A stretch of DNA of 64,000 bases from Lacrimispora indolis DSM 755 (GTDB taxonomy: Bacteria; Bacillota; Clostridia; Lachnospirales; Lachnospiraceae): positions 1,860,001 through 1,924,000 of the forward strand of contig NZ_AZUI01000001.1 of NCBI RefSeq assembly GCF_000526995.1, read 5' to 3'. Each line of letters starts with the position of its first letter. The stretch's first letter is position 1. The translations under genes were made by a program, and so were the position numbers. The notes below the pieces were generated by a model. It did not search any database and had not been told where the DNA came from. It worked only from the letters and a program-made list of their open reading frames with translations. This document shows positions 37,034 to 50,800 of the stretch, one piece after another.

Positions 37034-37876
37034 TTAAGTTACTTTCCTGTTTTTAAAGAGAAGAATCATCTCATGAGTCAGGCTTAAGTTGGTGAAGTCG
37101 TCAGGGATATCCTCAGGAGCCATCCATTCTGCTGTGGATAACTCTGTTTCATCCAGGCAGACTTGTGGAGAACCATCCAGCTCAGCCCAATATCCAACTA
37201 AAATGGAATCGCTGAAGCCCCAGGGCTGGTTTTTATAGTAGCGTATATTTTTGACCCGAAGACCTACTTCCTCCATCACCTCCCGGCTTACGGTTTCTTC
37301 CAGGGTTTCACCGAATTCCGTATAGCCTGCGATCAGAGCATACCGGGTGTATTCTCTTCCTGCATATTTGGTCAGCAAAAGTTTTCCGTTGTGAGTGACG
37401 GCCACGATAACAGCCGGGGAAATTTTCGGGTAAACAGTATTTCCGCAGGAGGAGCAGACCATGGACCGCTCCTTTTTGCTTTTCATCATGGGAGAACCGC
37501 AACAGCCGCAAAACCGGCTGGAGCCGTAGAAACGGTGAAGCTGCATGGCGGAAACAGCTGCAAAGGATACCCACATGGGCTCTAGGTCTCTTATTCTGCC
37601 GGTCTGGTAAAATGCCAGGGAATCTGTTTCTGTCAGGGTGACCATGGCTTCATCGGTAAGGAAAAAATCCATCTGATCAATGGAAAAAAGGTAGTCCGAG
37701 TGGGACATGGCTTCCTCACCCAGGCTTTTTAAGTCTTCAAATTGGGGAATTTTTGCTGATTTTTTTTTGTTAAGGAGGAGACGGCCATCCAGGAAATACA
37801 GGAAATAGCTGTCTGTTTCAGGTGTTTTTATTTCAAATTCGTTATGAAATACATAGGGGAAAATATCCTGAATCAT
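37034..37876 (-). CDS. nudC: NudC-type NAD(H) diphosphatase (NUDIX hydrolase with zinc ribbon)
   Basis: 280 residues. An N-terminal beta domain is followed by a zinc ribbon (FCGCCGSPM ... MVCSSCG, four cysteines) and a NUDIX domain with the box GETLEETVSREVMEEVG. The motif that distinguishes NADH pyrophosphatases (QPWPFP) appears in the form QPWGFSDS. It hydrolyses NAD(H) to NMN(H) and AMP and, in some bacteria, removes NAD caps from RNA. The start chosen is the ATG at 37874-37876 (MIQDIFPYV), which has AGAAGG about 9 bases ahead; a TTG 26 codons upstream is open but has a poor ribosome site. Confidence 0.87.
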   Translation of the reverse strand: MIQDIFPYVFHNEFEIKTPETDSYFLYFLDGRLLLNKKKSAKIPQFEDLKSLGEEAMSHSDYLFSIDQMDFFLTDEAMVTLTETDSLAFYQTGRIRDLEPMWVSFAAVSAMQLHRFYGSSRFCGCCGSPMMKSKKERSMVCSSCGNTVYPKISPAVIVAVTHNGKLLLTKYAGREYTRYALIAGYTEFGETLEETVSREVMEEVGLRVKNIRYYKNQPWGFSDSILVGYWAELDGSPQVCLDETELSTAEWMAPEDIPDDFTNLSLTHEMILLFKNRKVT

Positions 37877-38022
37877 ATGTGGAAAACCTTCTTTTGGATT
37901 ATTTGTTATTAAGACATATGAAATTATTTTAAGTTCCAAAGCCGTTTCTGTCAAGCCTTAAGAATATGGTTAAAAATAGAAGAGCCGGCGCCTTTGCAGG
38001 CGCCGGCCGGTCAGAATCTTTG

Positions 38023-38610
38023 TTATTGCCGTAAAATGGCTTTTCGGACAGGGATTCCGGTGATGACAGCAATTACCGTAAGGATGATGTCCTTGGGCAC
38101 GAATGCCACCATGGAGTAGGAAAATACGCCTAAGACCGACATCTCTCCGGATAATGCCGCCCATTGAAGTCCTCCGATGGTTTCATCCACGAGAGTTCCC
38201 AGGATGGGAAGAAGAAACATAAGGACTGTGTTTAAGGGCTTACTGCCTGTTTTCGGCCTGATTCCGCATAGGATGACCATAATAAGCCAGCCCCATATGT
38301 AACCGCCGGTAAGTCCCGCCAAGGCTTGGATTCCTCCCCGAAAGTTTGAAAAGACCGGCAGGCCAACGGCTCCTAAAAGGATGTAAATAAGAGTTGCTAA
38401 AAATCCCAGCCGCCATCCAAGTACGGTCCCTATAAGAGCGACTCCAAATATCTGAATGGTAATGGGAACACCGGTTGGTAAGGGAATGGATATCTGGGAA
38501 ATCACGGCAAGGACAGCCGCAAACATTCCGGCCAGAACCAGTTCCTTTGTTGAAATCCGGCGTCTGGCAGGGGATGAGGTCTTGGTTTCAAAGGTTTTCG
38601 CTGTATTCAT
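38023..38610 (-). CDS. bioY: Biotin ECF transporter S component BioY
   Basis: 195 residues with six hydrophobic segments and the BioY pattern (LPTGVPITIQIFGVALIGTVLGWRLG; PVFSNFRGGIQALAGLTGGYIWGW). It captures biotin for a shared energising module not in the window, or works alone as in some bacteria. The start is the ATG at 38608-38610 (MNTAKTFETK); an in-frame extension upstream would cross the promoter. Regulation by BirA is strongly suggested by the operator upstream. Confidence 0.93.
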   Translation of the reverse strand: MNTAKTFETKTSSPARRRISTKELVLAGMFAAVLAVISQISIPLPTGVPITIQIFGVALIGTVLGWRLGFLATLIYILLGAVGLPVFSNFRGGIQALAGLTGGYIWGWLIMVILCGIRPKTGSKPLNTVLMFLLPILGTLVDETIGGLQWAALSGEMSVLGVFSYSMVAFVPKDIILTVIAVITGIPVRKAILRQ

Positions 38611-38671
38611 AAGATCATGCTCCCTTATTGTAATATAAATTCTACTGGAATGGTAACACATGCAAAAACAA

Positions 38672-38703
38672 TTGTCAACCTATAATTAATATTAGGTTAA
38701 CAA
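38672..38703. promoter_or_regulatory. BirA operator and promoter of bioY
   Basis: TTGTCAACC, 14 bases, GGTTAACAA: the dyad and spacing of the Firmicutes BirA (biotin repressor) site, flanked by CAATTG on both ends. On the minus strand TTGACA (38673-38678), 17 bases, TACCAT makes the bioY promoter, with its -35 inside one operator arm, which fits repression when biotin is plentiful. Confidence 0.9.
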
Positions 38704-38856
38704 TTGAAAAATGGTTTCAAAACAAAATAGATAAAATGAGGAAAAAATAACCAATCTGTAACCAACGGTATATATACTGAATAAAAAGAAAATACAGCTT
38801 TTTGTCTATTAATAGATTTTAACCTTAAGATGGAACAAATAAAGGAGGATAAAAGT

Positions 38857-41800
38857 ATGAAAGGTGCAGTGAAGAAAGTGCATCGCTTAAGAAGGGCTAT
38901 TGCCTGGTTATTGACGGCTGCGATTGTTGCAGGAAATATATCACAGCTTTCCATAACCACCGCATATGCTTCAGAGCTTGCTGAAAGCAGGAGCGAATCT
39001 ACTTCCAATGTGGGGAAAGCATCTCCGTCAGAGGCGTCACCATCAGAGGCGGCGAGGATTATCGATGTTCAGGTAACCCAGTCTTCCATTGAGAAGGTTC
39101 TTAAAAAGGATTTTGACAGAAGGCCGGAATTAAACGAAGATCTGGTTCCTTTTGAAGGGGATCAAAAGGATCTGGTTATAGGAAAATTGTATGAAGAACT
39201 GGAGGGAAAGACTCTGGTGCTCCAGAAAAAAGTTGGAAAAGCCATGTATCTGGTGGTGGTTTCCGATACTTTGGATGGAGAACCTTTTTTCGAATCCCAT
39301 AAGTCTGAAAGGATCAAACAGGATTCGATCCTTAAAAATATCCAGGTCATAGGTGTGAACGGCTATAAGGACCGGGATTGCGAATTCCGTTTGCGGATCG
39401 TCGGGGATGATTTGATGATAACAGATGCCCATATGGAGGAGTTTGCAGTCATTGGAGAAAATTCTCAGGAAGAAAAGGCTGCACAGCCATCCTCAGCCGG
39501 GACTCGATCGGGGAATTCTGTGAATTCGGGAAGCACAAGTGGTTCAGGAAATACCGGAAGTTCAGTAAGCCAGGAAACAACGGATGGAACAGAAGAAGAA
39601 ACCAATGACCAGGAAACTGAGGCTCAGGAAACTGAGACCCAGGAAACCGAGACTCAGGAAACCGGTGAGGCTGATAAGAATCTTTCCGAACCGGATGAAG
39701 AAACACAAGACCAGGCCGGTGAAGTGACTGAGGCCCAAAAGGAAGAGAATTCAAGGGAAGCTGTGGAAGAGCCAAAGGATACGGAAAATGATACGGCTAA
39801 GGAAGCAGCTAAGGAAGATGCTAAGGAAGCAGTTAAGGAAGAAGCTGGAAAAGAAAATCAGGATCATGCCGGGCAGGAAGAAAAAAGCGGAGATTCTGAT
39901 TCTGAAAAATCCGGGGCTGCCCTTTCTGTAAGCAGCATAGGAATCAATGGGATTTCAGTAACAAGGCATAAGGTTCCGGTACTTTTCAGTTCTGAAGGTT
40001 CATTGGCAACGGCTTCTGAAGCAGAGATTGATGACTCTCTTGGAGAAGAGGCTGATCTTGTTTTTGTAGGGGATACGAAGGTCCTTTCAGAAGACGAACG
40101 GGCCGCCCTTATGGGAACGGATGTGGCCGCCCTCAATGGAGAGGAAAAGAAGACCAGCTTGTTTTCTTTTCTCAGCAAGCCGTCCTTTGGTATGGTCGTA
40201 CGAAGCTATGGAATCACCCTGTTGAATACGGAGATAAGCGGTGAAGGTAAGCTTAGTCCTTATGAAACGGCTTTAACTTATTATGGGCCTGATGCCACGG
40301 ATGAGAAGGAAACCGTAGAAGTAAGCCTTTCTCAAAGTCAAACAGGTTCCATTAAGGCAGGCGTTTTATATACCTATACCATCACTTATACCATGCAGGC
40401 AGCACCTCTTTATGAATATGCAGCAGGCGGAAAGCTTTCTCTGTTTGATGCTTATGAGAACGCAAAAATCCGGTTTACCGTGCCTGCCGGCATTATCATA
40501 GAAGAGCAGCCTGGTAAAGTAGAACTGATCTCCTCTGACGATGATGGCAAGGTTTACGAAATCAGCGTGGGAGATGAGCAGAATGTGATCCGACCGGGCA
40601 AATCAGACAGCATAACCATGAATGCCTATATTGACGGAAACGGAAAAAGAGCGGTTGGCGAGCAGTTTAATTTGTCTGAGAACAGCGTTGCTTTCTATGC
40701 CGATGTTAAGGTGGCGGATAAGACAGATACGGAACATGTGGAATATCCGGGAAATATTGAAACAGTTACTTATGCAAATCAGCCGGGGGAAACCACACTG
40801 ACCCTTGTGTCTGATGACGTTTGGCATATTAAAAAGAGTTTAAATTCAACTGGTGATCCTTATACAGTGGTAAGAGACGGAGAGAGAAATCCTGAGTTTG
40901 TGGATATTACCTATTTGATTGAAGTCGGTATGTACGGAAGCTCAAATACCATATCCCGTCAGCCGGACGGAGTTGTTTATCAAACGTATGGGAGAACCGG
41001 TTTTCAGGAGGGATCTTTTAAAATAACGGACTCTCTTAAGATTGTCACGGAAAATGCTCCGGAGGCCATGATGCCGGTTTCCGTAACAGCGAAGTGGGGA
41101 GATGGATCCGATGTTCACATGATCCAAAATGAAGACGGATCAATTACAATTGATGAATTCAAAACCAAGGGACAGAGTGGAGAGGATCATATTTATGTAT
41201 CAGAATCAGCGCCCACCTACAGTTCCTATTTAGTAACGGCCCGCTATCCCTATGAACCGTTTTTACTGAAGTACAATGATGAACGTGTTGAGAACAATGA
41301 TGTTTTTACGGTTAATAATAAGGCTTATCTGGAATATGTAAAGCTGGGAACGGATCAGACGGTGACGGAAGCTTCTGATGTGAATGTTGCGGTCCATGAG
41401 TTTAACAAGCCGGCAGTCATTAAGATAAAGAAGGAAATTGACGAAGGCCTGGGAGTTACTCAGAAATATGGTTTGGATATGGAGAAGGAGTATCCGGGAT
41501 TGGCCGGTTTTGAGATTTATTCTGTGGATGCTGACAATAATCAAATACCTTATGACAATTATACAGTCATTGACAGTAAAGGTCAAAAAATTAACAATCG
41601 GAACATTGTGGTAAATCCTTCAAATGATGAAACGGAAAGCGGATTTTACGCAACAGAAGATGATGGTTACATTCAGATTCAGGTAGATCCGGGAACCTAT
41701 GTGATTAAAGAGAAGGAAACTGAAAAACCTGTTGGGACCCAATTCAATTCCGCAAAGGTGGGAACAAAACCTGTTGCCAATGGGGAGGATATTAAGGTCA

Positions 41801-44800
41801 CCTTAAAGGCAGGTGAAAACGCCGAGGTTACGGTTGTAAATGAAGTTATTGGAAAAGGAGCTATTGAGTTTTACAAAAAGGCTCGTACCTGGGATAGTGT
41901 AACTGTTAGCGAGACGGAATTAAATGTCTTGAAAGAGGCCGAATTTACTCTTTATCAGAAAAATGAAGATGGAAGTCTCACAGAGGTTAAAACTGTAGAG
42001 TCAGACAATAAAGGATATGTGCTGTTTAAGCCTCTTACGCCAGGACAATACGTTGTAAAAGAGAAAAGCGCTAATGGTTATATTATTGATAATCATGAGT
42101 ATGAGGTAACTGTATACGCTGATGTGACGTCGCCTGTAAAAGACGGGGATAATTTTCTTGTCAACACGTTAAATCAAGCAAAAGTAAGAGTTACGAAGCT
42201 GATGCAGGATGACAATGATAATTATATAAATGTACCAGAGGCTTACAGAGAGGATTTTAATGATAGGTTCTGGATTGAGAAGAAGGTAGCTGGTACATGG
42301 GAACAGGTGAGCATAAAAGACAAAATCACCAAAGAAGTTAGAATCACCTACTCTCTAGGAAGTGAAAGTCAGTTTACGGTGACTCTGCCTGTTTATGATG
42401 GAAGCGGCAATGAGATCGAGTACAGGGTAGCTGAAAAAGTACCGGAAGGATATTCCGACGGAAATGGGAATGAAGCCGGTTTTTCACAAGAGGAAAAGGA
42501 GGATGGGACTTATATATATAAGACCTTTTCTCTAAAGCCTTTAGAAATTGCTGAGGTAAATTTAAAAAATAATAAGGGTGGAACCTTAAAGCTTCAGAAG
42601 GAGGCATGGTCTGTTGACACTGAGGATGGAACCCTGGATAAGAACGCTTCCAAAAGTGGATTTCAGTTTAAGCTTTATTATAAAAACGAGGGTAATTTCA
42701 CCGAAGTGTTGCCAGCAACGACCTATACGACAGACAGTAAGGGAGAAATTCTGGTAAAGGGCCTTGATGTAACAAAACAATACTACTGGTCAGAGATTAA
42801 CGGTACCGGAAGATTGGAAGCAGAGAATTTTACAAAGGTGGAAACCTCAGGTGACCAGATTTTTATCGGTCCTTACGCAGTAAGCAGAAAAAGCGATACT
42901 ATTGTAGAGGCCTATAACATTCCTCAAAAGGTTCCTTACTGGTTTTATAAGGTTGATATTACAGATGAGGATAATTCTATTTCAGCACGTTTTAAAATAA
43001 CGGTAAAAGATAGTAATCCTGAGAAAGTGGCTTTCGATGATTGGGTATCCACTGAAGGAACCTATATTACCCTTGATCCTGGAACAACATATATCATTGA
43101 AGAGACAGTGGCACCGGATAATTTTGTAAAAGGGGAAAAGGCTGAGTTAATCACTCCCGATGGGCCTGTGAGAAAAACAGACTTAGAAAGATGGTTTGCC
43201 AAAGATAACACAGAGAACCATAAGACCTTTAAAAATGAACCATATAAATTGGTTACTATCAAAAAGACACAATACGATGCAGATGGAAATAAAGATTCCA
43301 AAATAGACACAATAATATTTGAAATTTATGTTGAGAATGAGGTGGGAAGTGGTTTTGAGGAAACAGGCAGTTTGAATTCCAATACACCGATTCCTCTTGC
43401 TCCTGGAAACTATTATTTTAAAGAAAAGGTCCCAGACGGCAATATCAATCCTTATTACCTGCTCTCAGATGATGACAAAACAGAAGGATACCATCCTGGT
43501 TATAAGATATTTGAAAAAAATATATATTATGGACCAGTCGACATAACTGCAGCGTCTGCAGGCAATACAAAGCAGGAAATTTATCTGGCAGGACCTGATA
43601 AGCCGTTAGTGAATTATAAGGATAACGGAAAAGTTACAGTCACTAAAAAAGATGCGCTGAGGGATCGTTCTGTTAATGGTGCAGTTTTCGGTATTTTCGA
43701 AGCTGATAAGTTTGATGTAAATAATTGGGAAGCAAGCATCAGCAATCCAATTGAGACGGTGACAACCAGTGGAACCGAACCAACAGCTGGCCAGGCAACC
43801 TTTAGCAGCACAGAACTTAAGATTTTTGATACCAACGGAAACAGAATTTCCTATGTCATTGCTGAGATAACACCTCCAAACGGCTATCTGCCTTCCTATG
43901 AAATTTTGACGACCACTTTAAAGGAAGGCAAGGTCATTACAACGGTTAATGGGGAAGAAAATGGCAGCCAGCTTGTTATTAAGAATGAACCCAAGCTGAC
44001 CATCCGCACTCAGAAGTACTGGAGGGATGAATGGAATTATCAATTCTATAAGGTAGATCATGTCCTTGGAAACGTAAAACTGGCCCTCTATAGGGTAAAT
44101 ACAGATGATATTACTAAGGCTGACTACGTAGAAACAGTAACCACTAATGCTTATGACGGCATTGCGACCTTCTATAACATTAACCGGAATGATACCTACT
44201 TTGTAGTTGAAGTGCGGGTGCCCACCAAGGACGAAACTGGTTTTGATTTTGAGCTGAATATGGGTAATAAGACACCTTTGGCAAATGGAGACGAAGAACC
44301 TCCTAAAACCCTTTCAGTTTCAGAATTAAGAGAAGGCAAGTACAATGCAGTGGAATATTCGGGCAAAGATCTTCCCAAAGACGCGGACTCTTTAATTCAG
44401 AAGACCGATGATCTTTTAAACTACAAGCCTTGGGTTCAGTTTAACGTATTAAAAACCTGTGATGGTAACGCAGTTGATGGAACTACCCATCAGCCGGAAA
44501 ATATTAATGGAGCCCAGTTTACCCTCTATAAGATGACAGGAGATGTAAAAAATCTCTCGGGAATCCAGTTGGCAGATCTGGCGGATGAAAGCCGGTTTGA
44601 AAAGGTAGACAGTTATGAGAGCGGCACCAGGGGTGATCCAAAAACAGGCAGCAGGGTGAACGGAGAATTTGATACAGCGGTTTTGGAACCCGGTAAGGTA
44701 TACTGGCTGGTGGAGGAAGCGCCGGCGCCGGGCTATCAGCTTCCCGGCGGACCCCAAATCGTAGCGGTCTTTGTGCCAAAAGGATCCGGCCACACCGGAT

Positions 44801-47800
44801 ATGACGGTATGCTTCATGAGTATGAAAACGGGCGCAGCAAAGAGCCTGTTGTGGTGAAAAACCAGCATGAGGATGGCCCGGGAGGCTATGATGCATACTA
44901 TTTCCAGATTAAATTAAACAAATGGCTGAAAGATGCCTTAAAGCCCAGTGAGGAGCCAACTCTTTTAGGAGGAGCCAAATTCCAGATATGGCTGTTAGAG
45001 CCTGACAGTAAAGAAAAGCTGCTTCCAATTGAAGTGGTTGAAACCGGTCTGGAATCCGATGACAGTAACAAAACCGGCTATGCCCTTTCTAAGATGATCA
45101 ACATGGGTAAGCTTAAAGATGCGCTTGAAAATAAGGGACTTGGAGATGAAGTAAACAGAATTTTAAAGGTTGAGAATGATAATGTTGTAAAGGCCCTCTT
45201 TGGACTGGAGGAGGTATATGCGCCTTCCAAGGTACAAATGGACCCAACGCTTCACTATCTTGAGGCAGAAATACCCAAAAATCAGGATTCCATTGATTCC
45301 CATTATTTCTGGGTAACGGGAAAAGATGAGGAGTACCGTCTGATGAACACGGTATTGGAACAGTATCCGGTGACCATTGAAAAATATGGATATGTACCGG
45401 ATTCCAGTACATTTGGTAAAACGGATGAAGAACTGGATGCTTTAAACATTCCAAAGACTCCTTTAAGCGGCGTAGAGTTTGAAATTTACCAGTATCAATG
45501 GGAAAACGGCAGTTACAGCTATGTAAGTATCGGAACTTATACCACGGACATCAATGGCCAGGTAAAAGTACCAAAGGGCTTACAAGCCGGACGATACCGG
45601 TTAAAGGAAACCATGACAGAGATCCAGCAGCAGAAATATATTACCATGTATACGGGAGAAGATGATCTTTGGAGATATTTTACCGTAGGAAGCAATCCTT
45701 CCACTGTGAACGTATATAACCCGGAGAAGCCGGATCTGGTAATTGAAAAAACCACCTGGACTGGAGATCCATCGGTAAACCTTGACGGAATCACTTTTAC
45801 CATCCAAAAATCAGGCGGCAGCGAGATTCATAAAACTACCAAACCTGAGAATGGAAAATATGTGGCCAGCTTTAATAATCTGGTCAGCGGCGTTTACACC
45901 ATAAAGGCAGAAGTATTGGGAAGCGAAGCGGCAAAAACTGTAACTGACCGATATTTTGAAACAATAACGGTGGATGTCGGATATGAAGCGAAAGCCATTG
46001 ATGGAAGGGTATCCTTGGTTCTCATAGGAAGCGCAACAGGAAAGCTGGCAACCGCTGTGGTTAAGAATCCACGTCTGGCGGAATTAATCATTCATAAAAT
46101 TGATGCAGAAACAAAGGACAGCGGTACTGGTATGGCAGGTGCTACCTTTAAAGTGGAATACTTGAAGTTCCGCTCAGACACGGATTTAATCGGAGGGGTT
46201 CTGCAGAATGTTAGAGATGCAGGCTATGCAAAGCCAGATCAGGGCTTTAATTCCGTCACAAGAACTTTGACAGATAACAAAGACGGCACCTATACGCTGA
46301 AGAACTGTGAACCTGGCTGGTACCGGATTACGGAACAGAAAGCCCCGTCAGGATATACCATTGATGCCCAGCCAATCATTGTGCCAGTCGTAGCAGATAT
46401 GGCAGGTGGATATGAAGATACACTTACGGTCGAATTTGAAAACAGACAGAAGGCGGAACTGACCATAACAAAGAAGCTTTTCTTTGGCGATGGATTCAAA
46501 AATGATGAGAATATTGCTGATAAGCTTCCTTCTGAAATTGTTTTTGATATTTACACCTATTCCAATAACACCTATAAGAGGGTATCAGATGAATCCGGCA
46601 GTCCGGTACAGGTAAAGATCCGGAACTTTGAAGCTCAGGCTGGTTATTACACGGCAGGCGGAACTGTGCATCTTCCTCAGAATCCGGAGGGAGGCGCCTA
46701 CTATCTGAAAGAGCAGGAGAATCCTGACTGGATGCTTTCGCCATCAGGCGCGGTGGAAAACGGAACTCTTCAGGAGGACGGATACATTAAGGTGGGCGTA
46801 GAGACTGATTTTACCTCTAAAAACCCGGTATCCATTACGGTGAACAACGAATATGCAAAGGCCAGAATACTTCTTACCAAGGCAGACGGAGCAAATCATT
46901 CAAAGAAGCTGTCAGGAGCAGCCTTTAAGCTGTATTCCGATCAGCAGCTGACAAATGAAGTAGGAAGCTTCACAGAGATAGGCCAGAGCGGAGTATATGA
47001 AATCGTATTTTCCACCAAGGTCTACAGCCCTGGAACCTACTATATTAAAGAAGTGAACGCTCCGGCAGGCTACATTGCAATCACAACAGCCATACCCGAG
47101 GAAGGTCTGGCAGCAGAAACAGGAAAAACAACAGAAATTACCGTGCAGAATCAGGGCGGTATTGATTTACAGATTACCAAATACAGCGGTAACGGAGGTT
47201 CAAAATCTCTTAAGTCAGGAATCACCTTTGAGCTTTACAGAAGATCCCCAGGTGGTACCTGGAATTATGTTACAGAAGGTACCAGTGATTCTCAAGGAAA
47301 GCTTTCCTTCCGTGGACTTGAACTTCCGGCGGGCGATTCCTATGGAGTTTATGAGGTGACGAAGAATGAGAATGGCTTTGAAACATTCCGTATGGATTCC
47401 TTTAACGGGGCGGAAGGGACCATCCTTCCCACAACCGCTGATGTGATAAAGAACGGGGAAACTAAAACAGGTCTTGAACTTTATGTTCTCACAGGAAGCA
47501 ATACCGTTACACCGGGAGTCCATAGCTTTGAGGCTCATAACCAGGAAGCGCTGCCATTAAAGCTTATTAAGAATGATGTAAATAAGACAGATAATCCTGG
47601 CAGCTCCATTGCTGTTTCCATGAAGGTCACGGAAAAAGAAACAGGAAAGCAGATTGGAAATACGGTTAACGTACCATACGGGGAGACCGGAACTACAGTA
47701 CAGCTTCTGCCTGGAACTTATATTATTGAAGAGACGGCAGTAACTCAGAACAGCCAGGGTTATATCATTAACAAGGATGATGCAAGAACCGTTTACAGGA

Positions 47801-50800
47801 AAGAGGTGGAAGTTAAGAAGGGTGTGATTCCAGATCCCTGCGAGTTTACAAATGTAAAACAGAAGACAGGAGTAACACTGGATAAGACATCTCTCACAAC
47901 CACTTTAAAGGACTTATGGTGGAATGAAGGCCAGACAGTGACCTATACCTTAACGCCTAACGCAGCAAACAGCATACCTTTAGACCGGTTTGTAGTAACG
48001 GATACAGGCTTAAAGATGCTGGATACGGGAAAATCGGAACTTCCAGAGGCTGAGTACACCTATGAAAAATACACCATTGTTTCAATAAAACCGGGAAAGG
48101 CCACGGAACAGAACCACATTCAGGGGGCAAGGACCGGAACCATTATGGCGGATGTAACTTTCTATGATTTTAACGGAAACCAGGTGGGAGCGGTACAGAG
48201 CGTTGCGGTATCCGGTGACGGAGAGATCGGTCTGATCAAGCCGGTAAACGGTAAAAAGGTGAAATCCTTCCAGATCAGCTATCGGGATGACACTCTGGAG
48301 GCCTCCACGGAAAACCAATATGTACTTGGAAATGATTTTGTACCGGGAAGCATTGAGGTTACGGTTAAGCTGGATCACCAGGATGCGAAGCTGTCCAACG
48401 GAACCTATAAGAAAGAAATCAAGTATATTCGCAATGAGGCCGAAGTGTCCATGGACTTTAGAAGGTGGGATATTAACGGAACATTGGTGCAGAGCCAGGA
48501 AAAGAGCCAGGCAAAGACGGAATGTGATATTCAGGTTGTTCAGAGCCAGGCACCGATTATCTCGGTGAAAAAGAGCGTTGATCCTATTAAAGGAATACAG
48601 CCTAGTGATATCCTGACTTATACCCTTTATGTAAAGAATGATACCACAAGCAATGATTCTGATATCGTGCCGATGAAAGAGCCTATCCTTATTGATTACG
48701 TACCTCTTGGAGTTACCGTGTCAGGAGAATCAGCTGGAGAGGACCGTCTGTTAAAGGCTGTTACCTTAAAGGATTCGCCGCAGGGTGTTGCTATTGAAAA
48801 GACTGTTAAAAAGGTTGATCCAACGACCGGGCGGGAGACTTTATTCATTCAGCTCAGCGGAAACTTAGATAAGGGCGAATCTGTTACGGTTGAAGTAAAA
48901 GCACAGATCGCGGGAAGCATTATCAATTACGGAAAGAACATTCTCAATGAGCTTTATGTTACAAGTGATGTTCTGCAGCCTGCATTTTCATTAAACCAGA
49001 CTGGCGCTTCCTTTATGATCAAAACAGATTCAGGCAGCAAATGGCCCAGCGCTGACCTGCCAAAGGATGTGCAGCTGCCGGATGAAAAATACCGGGATTA
49101 TGGATACGCTTCGGATTCTGCGGAGAACACCATGAGCACCGGTACGGGGCTGGTCCTCTATAAGGAGGTAAAAGGAAACTTAGATACCAGGTTCGTGTCA
49201 GGAACAACGGTAGGAAAAGTGGCAAAGAGCGCAGATGATACGGAGCTTACTAATTATGACGGTACCGTACTGTACCGGCTCACGGTGAACAATGCCTCTG
49301 CCAGTGATATTATCACCAAGCTGCAGCTCATGGATATCCTTCCGGTAAAAGGTGATTACAGTACCGGCAATTTTGAACGTTACAGTGATTACCAGCTGAA
49401 GTATGAGGAAATTGTATCCATTGCAATTGAGAACAGGACGGATCACAAGGAAGGCAGAAAGGTTGAAGACTTCAGCAATCAGGTGACCTATTCGGGCACA
49501 GTATTTAACAACAAAGCAACGGCCCAGCAAGGAAAAGAATCCATGCTGAACGATAACAATGACGGGTTCTGGTCCGAAAGCCTCAGTGATCCCACGGCCA
49601 TCCGCATCAAGATCATTGATCCTGAGTTCTATCTGGCTCCGGGAGAGAATCTGGTGGTGACCTATAAGACGGTTGTTCCTTATACAGATAAGAAGGAGTT
49701 GGATGATGTAGCTTATGGATATGCGGTTAATGATTTCGCTACCTCTTACAGCTATAAGAAGAGCTTAACAGATACATCTGAGATAATGTTCCCCCAGGCA
49801 CAGACCAGCAATGCGGTTCAGGTACTTCTGGTGCCGGGAAATGTAAAAGTATCCGGACGGATATGGATTGACGACAATAACAATGGAATACAGGATGAAA
49901 GCACTACAGATGATCATCTTCTTACAGATTTGCTTCCAGTGCTTCAGTCTAAGTATTTTAAGGTCAATCTGCTGAAATACGGAAAGAGCGGCGATGATGA
50001 AGTATCGGGTACAGTAAACTTAAGCGATGCCAGATTCCTGTTTGACGGATTGACGCCGGCGAAGCCTTTTGGCATCACAGGATCAGAATTCACCCAGGAA
50101 CAGGAAAACAGCTGGTACAGCAACCAGTCCCTGATCGTGTCAAAGCTAAAGGGGGAGGATCCTGCTCATTACCGGATTTATGTGACAACAGGGACAATGC
50201 CTGCAGGCTATGAAGACCTGGTGCTTAAACTGACAAAACCAACTATGCTTTCCACAGGGCAAAATGCGGAGGCAGGAAGATCAAGGTTTCCTGATACCCT
50301 GGCAGAGGGAGGAAAGAATTACGAAGAGAGCCTTGACAGCAACTTTAAAGAGACCAATGATTCTTATGCATCGGAAGACTTCTTCTTATGGTCGGCAGGA
50401 GATGATTATGATAAGACAAAGGATATTGGTTTTGTACCATTTAGAAATGTAACCATTAAGAAGACAAATGAAGCCGGAAATCCGGTAGAAGGTGCCCATT
50501 TCAGCGTATATGGTCCATATACCAACGAGGAGATGGAAGGGTTCCGGCAAAATGGAATCAAGAATGCGGCAGACCTTGGAAGTCCGGTTGCTCAGGGCAA
50601 TACGGTTCTGGATAACAATGAGGCAGTCTGGAGTGCAGGAGAGCTTCTCTATTACCGGAATTATATTGTTGTAGAGGATGGCGCGCCTGCAGGATATGAG
50701 ATTGCCAATGCACAGACCGATGATATGGTTCCAATGACTTCTTATCAGGTAAACGGCCATAAAGCCTGGGAGCTGCTCAGCAAGGAATTTAAGACGTCTG

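Noticed and set aside
39590..39900. Regular short repeats that could suggest a CRISPR or satellite
   Set aside because: They are in-frame Gln-Glu-Thr and Lys-Glu-Ala codon runs in the acidic linker, without spacers.
47075..47359. 94-codon plus-strand frame inside the giant gene
   Set aside because: It is an out-of-frame shadow of the Cna-B module coding sequence.
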